Shown: positions 18,284 to 33,100 of the stretch, piece after piece
Numbering within the stretch: position 1 is the stretch's first letter
Layout: each line of letters opens with the position of its first letter
DNA from: Thunnus maccoyii
Taxonomy: Eukaryota > Chordata > Actinopteri > Scombriformes > Scombridae
Direction: 5' to 3'
NCBI RefSeq assembly: GCF_910596095.1
Contig: NC_056550.1
Span: forward strand, 6,038,501 to 6,102,500
Length of the DNA: 64,000 nt
Translations under genes and position numbers: made by a program
Notes under the pieces: model-generated
What the model was told of the DNA's origin: nothing
The model's database searches: none
What the model saw: only the letters and a program-made list of their open reading frames with translations

Positions 18284-19321
18284 ATGTCCCAGAGATCTTT
18301 CTCTGGACTCAAAATAGACATGTTGCAGTTATGTCTGTCACAGGAAGCCCCGATTTATCTTTATTTTTAACCTCAGAAGTTGTATCCCATAAAAGTCTTT
18401 GATAGAACCACCCTGTGAAACACTGACACTCCTCTTTGATCTATTTTTCATCTATTTCTGTGTCTCTGTGACACAGCAGGATCCTCACATATATACACAG
18501 ACTTATTCTTTTTTTTGACTGCACATTTAACTGCAGTTGATGTGACTTTTCATCATTGTTTGGGAGAATCCTTGTAACAGTGGGATCCTCAGCAGCAAAC
18601 TGACATTTCTCAGCACACTGCTGCCTGAACAGCTTAGTGAAATGATATGGGATCAATGGCGTGCCCATGAGTGGGTTGGCCTCTGAGCAACCCTACTGAA
18701 TTATGAGCTTTGGATGTGGTGGGTCATCTTGTTTGGGCTGGGCCAGGTGTGGAAACATCTCTAATAACTTGCATTGAATCATCACCAATTTATGTGGCTG
18801 TTGATAATGAGAATTTATCAGTTCACTTTAATGCAGCAAACAACAGACTCTACTACCTAAGCTGGGTAATCCTTAGAGGATTTAGATTTTTCTGGTTAAA
18901 TTACAGCTGCCAGTGCATTCCCAAATCCCAAATGGGATTTTCATATATTAAATCAAACCTTTCTAAAGCAAAGTGCTGGTTGGGAACTTGCCTGCCAATA
19001 CAGAATACCACAATAACAGAGGTGGTAATTCAGACTAAATGATCTTTTGGCAAGTGCTTCATCCAGCGTCCACTTGGTGCTATCCAGCCTGAGTTGTACT
19101 ATTATCCTTTATGGACACAAAAATGAATGATATTGCTGACCAACTAGTATGTCAAATATATCTCTGCTGTCCCTGATTATCTGAGCCCTGTCAGCAGAAA
19201 TTAGTGATTGGATGGCTTAAAAGGCTCTTCAGTTAGAAGAGAGTGCACCTTGCGTACAACTTTAAAAAACAAAACTTAAAACTCATCTTGCAACTGTCTT
19301 TTTATGTATGGGCCTTTTTCC
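17560..19321. other. Intergenic DNA between tmem205 and elof1 promoters
   Basis: Holds a (GA)n array at 18246-18282. The 110-residue open frame at 18710-19042 has no recognisable domain. Near 19200-19300 the plus strand reads through LKNKTKLKTHL, weakly like the end of a LINE reverse-transcriptase frame; this is not enough to call one. Confidence 0.55.
18246..18282. repeat. (GA)n microsatellite
   Basis: Uninterrupted AG/GA array of about 18 units. Confidence 0.96.

Positions 19322-19394
<73 letters not shown>
19322..19394. repeat. (ATCT)n microsatellite upstream of elof1
   Basis: About 18 perfect tetranucleotide units ending roughly 100 bp upstream of the elof1 CCAAT boxes. Confidence 0.98.
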
Positions 19395-19494
19395 ATGATT
19401 TAAAGTAATGCTTTAACGTCTCTCGTTGGAGGAGGGAGTTCAACAAGATCCGACACTGTATTGGATACACAGGCTGTCAGTCTTCACTTTTGAG

Positions 19495-19531
19495 CCAATC
19501 ATAAATCGGACCAATTTCCCAACTAACCAAT
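19495..19531 (+). promoter_or_regulatory. Triple CCAAT-box promoter of elof1
   Basis: Three CCAAT pentamers in the same orientation begin at 19495, 19511 and 19527, each exactly 16 bp apart. An inverted one (ATTGG) lies at 19460-19464. They sit 80-115 bp upstream of the donor at 19609. They are likely NF-Y sites driving a housekeeping gene; no TATA box is seen. Confidence 0.6.
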
Positions 19532-19549
19532 CAGAAGCGGTCCCGTAGA

Positions 19550-19609
19550 AACGCTGCATCCGGATCCAGCTGCATTCAGAGAGCATCCTCCGTTAAATAC
19601 ATCCCTCTG
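19550..19609 (+). other. elof1: elof1 non-coding first exon
   Basis: A good donor (CCTCTG then GTAAGAC) ends an exon at 19609, downstream of the CCAAT cluster. The next acceptor is at 20325 (TTTCTGCAG), 16 bases before the ATG. The 5' boundary is estimated. Confidence 0.55.
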
Positions 19610-19610
19610 G

Positions 19611-21840
<2,230 letters not shown>

Positions 21841-22542
21841 TCATGTTTCCCCTGTGAGCCTCCTTCTCTCTAACCTCATCCACATTTCACCCCTTCAATT
21901 GGTCCGGTGAATTGGTTCCTGTTCAGTCAGCACAATGTAGCAAAATTTCCCAAACAGTTGGAACATTGTTTTTCCTGTAAGTTTGTGACGTGCTAAGTTT
22001 AGTTTTGCTACAGTGTGGCTTGCTGAGCATGACACGTTCCTCTGGCTGGACCAGAGCACTGCCAATGTCGTTTAGACTCCAGAGTCCAAACCTGCCTGTA
22101 TCAGTTCTCAATGTTTTCATGTCTTATGTCAGTGATTAGCTCACTGTAAGTGTTTTTTTATTATTAGATCATAATTTTCTGTTTTTTGGACCAAACTGTC
22201 ACATAGTTAAGTAAAAAATGTAATCTGATATTTCCACCAGCGTAAAACATTCCATGTCTTCTATCGGTATTCTTTGTGTTTTATGGATGATATGATAATT
22301 CATTTTTTTTATATTTCAACCCTGTCACTCACTAATGCACTGAAAACTTTTTTGTAGGTTGACATTTTTTTTGAACTGCCTTTTGTTTTTTGGACCACTA
22401 TATATTTGTACTGCTAGATTTTATTATTTTCTTTTTAAAAATCACAATCATGTAATTTCTATTTACACTACTTTTGTGTAATTTCACGTCCTGTGTATTT
22501 TGAGGTAATGACAGTAAATCAGAACTGTATTTTTTAAGTGTT

Positions 22543-22548
22543 TTTATT
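22543..22548 (-). terminator. Candidate polyadenylation signal, cnn1
   Basis: Minus-strand AATAAA (GCAATAAAAACAC) 1.6 kb after the cnn1 stop. A weaker ATTAAA is at 23054-23059. Use of the distal site would make the cnn1 and elof1 3' ends overlap. Confidence 0.35.
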
Positions 22549-22752
22549 GCACAAATGTCATGTTTAGTGAAAGGCATATAGGGAAAAAAAATCAAGAGGT
22601 TAGCAAAGATGAATAGTATGAACAATGTTGAAACACAGCCAACACATTAAAGGTGAAATGTTACTCAACATTATTGCCATTCTGGATCTCACAGAGTGGT
22701 AATGATGATAAGTGAATGCACTGTAAAAAATCTACGTTCGCACATTTGATTG

Positions 22753-22758
22753 AATAAA
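22753..22758 (+). terminator. Candidate polyadenylation signal, elof1
   Basis: AATAAA in TTGAATAAAAGC, the first canonical plus-strand hexamer noticed after the elof1 stop. Confidence 0.4.
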
Positions 22759-22775
22759 AGCAATGTTTAGACCTT

Positions 22776-24164
22776 TGATGGATTGAAAATACAGTAAATG
22801 TACGTGTGCTTTTCTCCCCACTGTAAAGGTCTTACAACACTAGATGGCACTCTACTACAAATCATGGCTGCCAATGTCTTTGTTAAATGGCAATTAACAG
22901 TTAAAGAGCTCAAATCTGTTAGCTCATTTAGCACATCAACAACAAATTCTGACAGTCTGCACCTCATTTCATAATTCAAAGCCAATCTGAATGTTGTAAC
23001 ACTGGGGACCGAGCCTCTTCTGCTTATAACTTTGTAAATGTACATTTCTGCCTTTTAATGTTGAATCATGTAACAGCTAGTGGCACTTCTAATCTTACAA
23101 TAACATTACATTCAAGACATTCGGTGGGTTACAACAGTATGATGCAGATTTTTTAAAGGGGAATCTATATGTAGCATGATTCACATTGCACATGGCTCTT
23201 TTGATACAAGGTGAAGCCAGTTAAAGTGCAAACGAAGCAACAGCACTAAAGCCAAAGTTCACTGTAGAAGACCTTTTACAAAAGGATGGAAGCAGAAATA
23301 ACAGGACTCACTTGCAGTACAAAAACCACCGGTGACTAAGTTTACCATAATTTCAAATGGTGTCTTAACACCCAATATCACAACACCTACATTTGCTTCT
23401 TTAAACTTTATACCATGTCTGAAAGACCCCTCTACTTTTACCCCTCTACTCAATGCACATAAGCCATGTTAATTAGCGCTGGTAAAAGGCGTCATGGGTA
23501 ATTTGGCAGGCTCATGAACATGACTATTTGTCAGCGCAAGTGCTCACAAAACAAAGCAATGTGTGCATCGTCAGTCAGGTCTTCTGTGTCATCCTGCAGA
23601 ATGGCATCCTAAGAGTTTGCAGAGCTCCAATGTGGACGTGGACTGCTCCAAACTGGGTCAAAGTTCAATAGCACCAACACGCTCACTTGTTTCCTTTCAA
23701 GGAACTCTCAAATTCTGCTCCGTCAGTGTTCAAAGTGGATTGAAAAGGTCAGGAAGTGAGGCAAGGGGTATAAACAGTTACACATCTCTAATTACAATGC
23801 AAGTATAAAAAGAAGAAAAAAAATCTATAAATAGCAAAGGTCAAAAATCTCAGCTTCTGGGTGTTTGGGTATTTTTAGCAGTAATAAAATTCATTCGAGC
23901 AAACACATCTTTGCTGAGATACAGACGTTGGCCACAGCATGAAATTTTTGATGTAAGGTAAACACTTTTTTTCTTTTACCCATGGAAAGACAAACAATTC
24001 TTAGTACAAATATGTTTAGAAAAAGACGGGGAATGAAGACGGCAATGACAAGAGTCAGTGTTAAATAACAGTCTAGGAGTTTTGCTTGTCATAAAGACAG
24101 TTGCGGTTGGTTGTCTGAAGTTAAGCAAAGAGGAAGGAGGGGGGTGAGGCTGTCTGTGGTTTTC
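22776..24164 (-). other. Probable cnn1 3' UTR / convergent intergenic DNA
   Basis: About 1.4 kb without coding features between the elof1 end and the cnn1 stop. No repeat element was recognised. Confidence 0.4.
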
Positions 24165-27100
24165 TTAGTCAGAGTACTGGTTGTAGCCGTCAAACTCAAC
24201 CTCACTCCCGTTGTTGTAGTAGGCCTCGGTGGGGTTGGTGCAGTACTTGTTGTCATAGACCTGGCGGGGCAGGCCGTAGGTGGTCATGCCCTGCTGGGAG
24301 GCCACTTTGTTAGTGCCCATCTGCAGAGAGATGGTGGAGGTGTCACAGTTCTCCAGCTCCAGCTTCTTGTCAAAGATGTGCCTCCTAGTTCCAGGAGCGG
24401 TCATACCAGTCTGGCCGAAAGAAAGCAAGATGAAGGCTTCTTGAAAAAACATTCTGTAATGTAATACTTTCAAAACTTCTTGAACAGACAGTGACTACTA
24501 ATATATTTATATATATAGAATTCACATTAAAGAATAAGGCATATTATATATTATTATTATCATTATTATTATTATTATTATTATTGTTGTTGTTGTCAAT
24601 AAATCCCATGAAAAGACTAAATAGATCCAACTAACAACTCGTATCAAAAACCTGATACAGCTCTGTGCTGTGGAGCAACAAGAACACATAATGAGCCACA
24701 CTGTTGCACTGGCTGACATGTTCCATCATTATGATAAATATGGGCACAGTAGTTATTTATGAATTATATAAAAGTGGACCTTTTTACAATATTTTTTGCA
24801 TATAATTGAACTGTCAATGTTTAGGTTGGCATTTGTGCTACCACTTGGAGAAGCTAGACATTTCAACAATTTATAGTTTGCTAAAATAATTATCCATTAC
24901 CTTTAGCTAACCATTGATAGTTAGCTAAAAGTAATATAAATGGTTGAAAGTTCAACCAGTTATCCATTAGTTTGAGCCATTTCACCATTTACCTGCTACT
25001 TACAGCTGTTTCACCATTTATCGTTACTTTAAGCTAACTATTTCATCTGTTTAGTCATTACTTCTAGCCATCTTCTCTGCTTTCTTATTAACAGTTATGT
25101 GTTGTGACTGAGAGTGCATGTGATTGAATGTTGCGACCGTTTTCAGATGTTTCAGCTGCCTCAGTATGTGGATATGTTTTTTAAAATCATAATTTCTATT
25201 TTTTCAAATTAGTTGAGCAAATGTACCCTGGCAAATGCAGAAGTAGGCTACCCGCTGGGGTACAAGTACACCTGGTGGGGAATCACTGTGGTAGAGCACT
25301 GAATGTATCTGAAACTGAATATAGTCCCCAACAAATTTACTACTTACTCCTGTTTTAGTAAGTTTTGCTAAAAACTGCAATGCCAAACTGTTTTAGGAAA
25401 CAGGGAAAAAGAGTTACATCTTCAGTAAGAACCAATGGGCTTGTGGCCCAAACACAGGCTAATGCATTACTGTTTTTTGTCTTTTTAAGGGATCTGTTGA
25501 CAATATGCAAGTACAGAATAACAACAGCCTTACAATTATAATAATTAAATCTCAGTTTTTCATACAAAATGAAAATGTGAAAATATGTGATGAACCTTTA
25601 AGTCTGAAATTTATTCTAGGTCAAAGTGTAAAATGGATGAATACAGACATCATGTAAAGTGCAAGTCTCTCCTCACCTGGCTGGCTCCCTTGTTGGTACC
25701 CATCTGTAAGCTGATAGTAGACTGGTCCAATGGGTTGTCCATGCCTATCTTGGAATCATACAGATGGCGTCTTGTGCCGTAAGAGGTCATGCCCTTTTGG
25801 CTGGCAAGCTTGTTGGTGCCCATCTAGAGACACAGCAAAACAAAGTGAGCATTTGCCGAATTAATACAAATTTAAGATCACACCTATTGTGCCTAATTTC
25901 CTGTTAATCTGCTATCATTCTGCTCTACATGAATCATCCCTCCATCCACACATGTATATCTTTGTCTCTAGATCCGTCATGTGTCAAAGCAGGGCAGCTG
26001 TGAGAAGATTCGAGAAAAGATGTTTCTGTAGAGATTCATTCAGCATAAGTCCAGCAGGGGGCACAACAACAACCTACTGGGAGGTGTCTTAAACCAGCAG
26101 AACTCCTCTGGACACAATGCTTCATGCAGGCATGGTCATAAAGTAGATTACAGGTTTAGATGTGCTGTTCTGACCTGCAGGCCTATGATGTTACGTCCCT
26201 CCCTGAGCTTCTCTGGAGCAAAGCGGCGCTGCTGTTTCTCAGCGTACTTCACTCCTAAGTCGTACTTGGAGTGGAAACCTTTGGACTTGGCCTTGGAGAG
26301 AGAAATGGCAGAGACAGAAAGGAAAATGGTGGTAATAAGAGTGTATTTCATACCCATATTGTTTTTATTATTTATTCTACTACTGTTGCCACATTGTAGT
26401 CTTAGTCCATGGAACACAAAGCACTCACATAGATAGGCTGATACCTTGACTAATGTTATACTGCAACATACTAGCAGAGTACCTATATAAATATCACAAT
26501 ATACTTATGTACAGCCATTGCTTGCAGTGATTGGTGTCTGTAGCTTAAATCTCCCTAACAGTTACTCCAGTTTTTATTAATTGCATCTGATGTTTGAGTA
26601 GTAATCAGTGGTGAGTAAAGCTCAAACATTAAACTTTCCTACAACAGATGTCACAGTAACATCATGTGTTTGTATAGTTGTGCTCACCATTCCAGCCAGA
26701 GCGATGAGTGTGCACTGGACCTGAGTGTGGTTGACATTCTCAAACAGATCGTTGGCCTCGAAGATGTCATGCGGCTTCAGGCCGTACTCTGTGATTGCGC
26801 GGACAAAATTCCCGATGTTTTCCAGCTGAAGAAGAAAGAAAGCGGACAGAATGGAAAATGGAATCAGTTGCGAGGAGCATATATTTGGCCTGTTGCATAC
26901 AGCGTGATTTGTTTCCTCGTGTTTCACATGTGAGAATTATTGGATGCAACAGAATCAGCTGTTTCTATCTGCTGATGTCATTAGAGTTTTGTGTGGACAC
27001 CTGAAAGAATAATTGGGATGCTAATACTTTCAAAGAAATTCATTGATTGGTATTGATATATAAAGACCTGTATTCTATCTGTGCATTGCCTCCATAATGT

Positions 27101-30100
27101 TTTACAGTTTCACAGCGACAGTGTTTAAGCCTGACATGCATAGGTGAGTCAAGAAAGTCTGTATCTTTCCAAAATTTTTGAGACAAAAATATTTTAGCAC
27201 ATTAACAAAATCTATTCCAGGTATTCCTCAAAAATCTTTTTTTTTGTTATCCTCCCATTTATTTTTTTATGTACCTTTAAAGTTTTTGTATCATACGCAA
27301 CTCACTGTAAGTGATGACCTGTATGCATTTCTTTCATTTCATGCTGATCAGTTATGTCTGTCAGGTATAGACAGTATATTTACTACATCACTTTAGACAG
27401 AAAGACCATTTTACATTTAATACATGAAGTATTATCTATATTTTTATTTCACTAAATTGAGCTGTTTTGCATACTGTTAACACATTTACAATTATATTAA
27501 AGAGCAGCTGCTGTTACAGTCACCTTAGCATACTTTTTAGCTAACTAACATTACTGGAGTTGTTGTGGGTGTATTGACGTCACATAACTAAGTAGCTTTG
27601 TAGCTTAGCCACTTAGCTTAGTTACTAAGTAGCATATTTTAGAGAGATACAGTTGAATCTTGATATATTTGCTAGTTTGATGATTTCATGATAGTTATAC
27701 CTTTAATAAACCTATTTGTTCACTGACTGATGGTATACTGTTCATTAGTTTATCATCATATATACTGCATGTATATATTAATGTGCCATTAAATACATTC
27801 AATTATTTTTTGCATTTCTTTATATGCAGTGTTGACATGTTTGCTACATATACAGTTGAAATGGTCTCGGAGACACTGGATGAGGAGTCAGTGATGGGTT
27901 AGACATAGAATCTGACAAAAGTAAAAGTGACCCTCAAGTAAACAATTGTGTAAAATGCAATGCACCAGTGTGCAATGATCACAGCAGGAACAGGTAGTTT
28001 GTATGACTAATTTCTTTTAAAATGTGTAAAAAAATTAAAAATAAAAATGACAAATGTAGAATAATTCTTCTGTATGATTCAAAGAATTATTTGATGCAAA
28101 ATTATGAAGCTTTACAGTTAACATTAACAAAAGCGGCTGATTTTTCTGATGACCTATGCATTTTTTGGAAAGATTTTTTGGAAAGATCTTCAATAAACCC
28201 TTAAAAGCACTGTTTGCTTTGTTCAGACCTGTAAAAAGCTAATGAAGCCATGCTTTCATTTGATTCATTAGATATGGCAGCAACTTTATGGAATGTAAAT
28301 AAGCTCTGTGTTGTCAATGCCAATACGACAGACTAACCAAGTTCCACATGCTCTGGAAAATGACCCTGACTTTGAGACTAGCAGGACAAATAAGGCGTAG
28401 TTCTTTCCATGGAGCTGGTGCATTACCTGGTGCCAGTTTTGACTGGAGTTGTTGATCTTTCTCACAGAACCTGGCTGAAGAACGTTAATGAGTCTATAAA
28501 GGAGAAAGAAACACAATTGGTATTAAACAAAAATTTCAATCACCTTCATCATAGTCCAGATATTAATATGATAAAGTTTCTGTGCTTCAGTGTGTGTTGA
28601 CAGAAATCCTCCACCTCCACTCACTCGCACAACAGGACTCCATTCTTCAGACCCTCCATGAAGTTATCCCCGATCCTCTTGCCAGTCACATCCTGAATCC
28701 ACAGCCTCAGCTCCTCCTCCTTATGGGGGTCATACTTCCCTGCAAGCTGAGGGTGGAGCAGAGGTCAAAGGTCAAACATAACATCTGACTTTTGCTAATT
28801 AATCTGTTTTGTTACAGACTAATTTTAACTCAGACTATCCCACGATAAAGCCCACTCTCTACTGTCAAGCCTTCTACTGAATTTCACCAGAAGGACAAAA
28901 AAAGAACCAGGGTCAGTATAATACATCCTGTGGTGCTGACACATAGAAAACAGATGCACAATATCCCCTTGTAGCTCTTGTGAAAGAACAAAAAGTATTA
29001 ATGTATGCACCAAACGACTCGCTGAGCTAGTGTCAAATATTATCCAGCGGAATATGAATTCCATTTGAGATTATTAAAATTTAGCTTTGGATGATAATGT
29101 GTATTTTGCCGGTACGTAATTTCCAATCATTTCCAAAAGCTTTCCTGGCAAAAACTGTGCAATTGTGAACTAATTAGGAATTTCCTTTGAAAGAAAAGCT
29201 CCATTTAAACCAAGGTAAATATTCATTTATGATTCATTATTAACAGAAAAACTTTCAATTTTCACATTTTTGCATATTCAGCTGACCTGTTGTGCACTGA
29301 CAAAAACAGATTACACTAGCAGTTAATTGCAATGAAATCATTGGAAGTGTACCAAGTGAAAATGAACTCTATTATGGTCAAATGACATAGTTCTTTCTTT
29401 TTATGAAACTTCCAAGGAAATTATTCAGAAATTACAGACCCGTATTATGTAAAGTGTTACCCTTAAAACTCTCAGTGGGAAAAATACAGTGAAATTCTCT
29501 GTGGGATGGAAAAAAAAGTAGTAGAATGTCACTTAAAATACTGTATATACAATACTCAAATCTTACTAAGGTACATGCACGCACACACACAAGGAAATGT
29601 TTTTCTACTTCAGTTTAATACAATGTTTCTTTCATGCCTAATTTCAGGTTTTCAATGACTAAAATAACCTCTCTCATAAGGGATGGCATGCCATAACTGT
29701 ACTGTCTTTGAAAGTCTTACTGTATAATAAAAAAATACTTTGAGATGAGGGGTATAAAAATAACAGGAGGAAAAAAGAAAATGAAAAAGGCCTGTGGACA
29801 TTCCTGCATGAAGAAACATACTGGCCTCCTTCGCGTCTCTCCATGTATTTCCTTATTGGCACAAACACATCGCCCTAATACTTTGAATTCTGGCATGGGG
29901 TTTAAGGCTGTTCCCCCCCCTTGCACACACGCACACACTCACACACATACACACACCCCCTTGTCCCCTTTTCCTGAATGTTCTGCAGATAAGTCTTCAC
30001 AGTCTGGGATCAGCAGCCAACACAAACAAGTATTTCAAAGCAGCAGGGATAGCGTAGCTTCCAGTCCATCACACCAAACTTGGGAGAAACAGCTTTCCCA

Positions 30101-33100
30101 AACACTCCTCCCTCTCCCTCGACTGTCCTGCTCTGCTTCTCCCATTGGCCAGGCTCATATTTCTCTCTTTCTCTCGCTCTCTCTCTCCCTCTGGGTTTTC
30201 CAGAATCTGCCCTTTTACAGTGAGTTGACTATTCAGGCAAACCACGTCTGATAAAGGCAGGCCAAGATCGACAGGTCCTGCTTCCAGTCGAGGTACTTCA
30301 GCTCAGAGTTTGATTTTGTTGTGTTGTTCTTTTCATTGTAGAGCTCAGGAAAGCAGAACTGGTTGTTTTTTCTGAGCTTTTAAAGACATTTTAGATTCAC
30401 AAACATGAATCACATGAAGAGAAAAAGCATAAAAACATATAAAAACAACATATGAGAATTTTTGTGATGTTGTTTTATGACACTTGATTGATGGACTATG
30501 GTGTAGGTGATGCCAGAAATGTGCCAAGAAGCCAGTTGTGGAAGAAGTACTCTTCTCTAATCTAGATCTTTACTTAGGTATTGATGTACTTCAGTACTAG
30601 CACATCAGCTTAAAAATACGCCATTACAAGTAAAAGTCCTGCATTTAAAATGCCACTTAAAATATATAAGTATTATCAGCAAAATGTACATAAAGTATCA
30701 AAAACAAAAGTACCTGTTCAGCAGAAAAATGGGCCTTGACTGATAAGTGATTATCTATGACTTTATATATGACTGATGCATCAATGTATAAGTAGCATCA
30801 TGCTGTGGTACATGATGGACAACAGTATTTTAACTACTTTATGTGCAGTACATGTTTGGTAGGTGAGCTTAGTGGTTGTCAACCTGGGGGTCGCGCCCCC
30901 TTCAAAGGGTCACAATATAAATCTGTAGAGTTGTGAGATGATTAAAGGAAAGAAGAACAAAGAAGAAGAAGAAAGTTCAACAGCACAAATTTGGACTTTT
31001 TTCAATTATTTTAGATTTATATTTTTGTAAGATCTTAGATAACTTTACCTCTTTGGCCTCCAACAATTATTCACATGAAATCATCTGACAAGTTTGGTGG
31101 GAAAAATCACTCTTTTATGGAAATGCTAACAACTCTTTGAAACGCTACAAGGGGCCCAAACAAGACACTGCTTTGGTCACAAGACACACATGTAGGGAAT
31201 CTATGGTTTAATCTTTAACAATGTGTTATATTTTATAAGCTTTTCATATGTGTTTATGTTCAATCTTGATTAGACAAATAACGAGTAACTACAGCTGTCA
31301 AATAGGCCAAATGTAATAGAGTAAAAAGAACAATATTAGTGTAGATGTATCATGTGGTATAAAACAGAAATAGCCAAGTGCAAGTACTTCAAAATTGCAA
31401 TTAAGTACAGTACTTGAGTAAATGTACTGCAGCCTACCGAAAGCCAGCACTGAATGTCTGGTTAAATTAAAAATTGATGTCTGGTAAATTTTTAATCTTG
31501 AATCAGGGACTGTTCAGACAGTTCCTGATTCAAATTACAATTTATGAAATGTTAGACTGTGTTTTATTTAGACAACGTTCTTGTACAGCTGCTCATGTTT
31601 AGAAATGTTTGCCTTTTTTTGTTAAATGAAAAAAACGTTTTTGATAGATAAACAAACATAAAATAGAAAAAGCTTCAGTGACATGATTTTTTTTCTCCTG
31701 CAGTGTAAAATAGATCCCCTGTGTGAGCTGCTGGCACGGCTTTGTCTCTGCCATCTATCAGACGCACTCCTGTCCAACTGGTTTCTTTCAGGACAGTGTT
31801 TTGTCGTTCTTGACTCCGATGTAAACTGTTTAGAATAAGGACACTTTCTCAAGTTCCAAGTCAGAGCCCGGTCATTCCTTAAAAGGCCATTAGATTATGC
31901 TGATGTACCTGTCAGTCTCTCTGCTGCATCTCTGCTCCTCCCTGATGTCATGCTGCTGGAACTCACCATCCCTGCATGACCCATGAACACCTCCTACTCA
32001 GCTGTTTGTTACCTGGAAACTTTGACTCCCCCCCGCCCCCCTTCCCAGCTTACATTGTCTGACTTTGTGAACATAATCCACTAACCAAAATAGAGAGATG
32101 ACAGCGAAGCAACTGCCAGACTCTAGTGCCAAAATCTCAAACCGCCATTGCTGACTGTGACCCTGCTGACGATGAATAACAGCAATGCAGTGCACCTCTG
32201 TGTGAGATTAAAGCACTGATGAGAGATGGCACTATTCAGGGAGGAGGCGACTTCCCTCCAGGACAATGATGACGATGATCTGGGTGTTGGAATAGTCACA
32301 GGCTGACCTTTCTCATTCTGAACACAGACTGTCAGCAGCTCTGACTCATCCCAACATACAGACTGCCATTCAGTAGTGGAATGTAACTGTACTTTAGTCC
32401 AAATTTGCGGTACAGTACCAGTCAAAAGTTTGGGCACACTTTCTCATTCAAGGGGATGGGAAGGTGTGTCCAAACGTTTGACTGGTACTGTATTTCTACT
32501 TAATTTGACTCTTTCTATTATATGCTACTTATTACTACTACTTCGCTATGTTTCATAGGGAAATATTGTACTTTTTACTCCTTTAAATTACTTAACAGAT
32601 GAATATTTTACACACAAATGTATCATCATCTAATGAAATCTTGATACATTTTATAGATTAAAATACCAACAGTGTATGAAGTAGTTAAGATTAGCTCCAA
32701 CTAGACTCCTGACATCATCTTAATGCATCTTATATGTTTAATGCATCAATAATAATCATACAATATTATAATATACAATAATGTAACACTGACAGGTGCC
32801 AACTCTGATGTATTGAGTACTTTAACATTGATATTTTAAGTATATTTTGCTAGTAATACTCCTTTTTACTTAAAAAGACTTATTTTTATTGAAGTAGGAT
32901 TTTGAATGCAGGCCTATTACTTGTAATGGAGTATTTATACATTGTGGTACTTAATGTAAGTCCACCACTGACCCCATGTCGCCCTTTTTCACTAAAAACT
33001 CACAAACTACCTTTTGATTCATAATAATCTTTGTCATGTCCTTTTAGTTTTGCAAATCAAGCTTTACTTAAATATTAAAATAATCTTCACATACATATTG

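Larger units (their letters stand above)
21841..22775 (+). other. elof1: Probable elof1 3' UTR
   Basis: AT-rich, non-coding. It ends near the AATAAA at 22753-22758; an ATTAAA at 22646-22651 is an alternative. The extent is inferred from the signals only. Confidence 0.4.
24411..25676 (-). other. cnn1 last intron
   Basis: Contains an ATT microsatellite at about 24550-24597. At 24835-25080 there is a diverged tandem array of motifs like CCATTACTTTTAGCTAAC. No coding content. Confidence 0.7.

Noticed and set aside
18710..19042. 110-codon open frame upstream of elof1
   Set aside because: No recognisable family, AT-rich and no splice or promoter context. Weak LINE-end resemblance just downstream (LKTHL-like) is too short to call a retroelement.
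29745..30251. 168-codon open frame on the plus strand, the longest in the window
   Set aside because: It runs through CA, CT and poly-C simple repeats inside cnn1 intron 1, has no domain or conserved motif, and lies antisense to a real gene.
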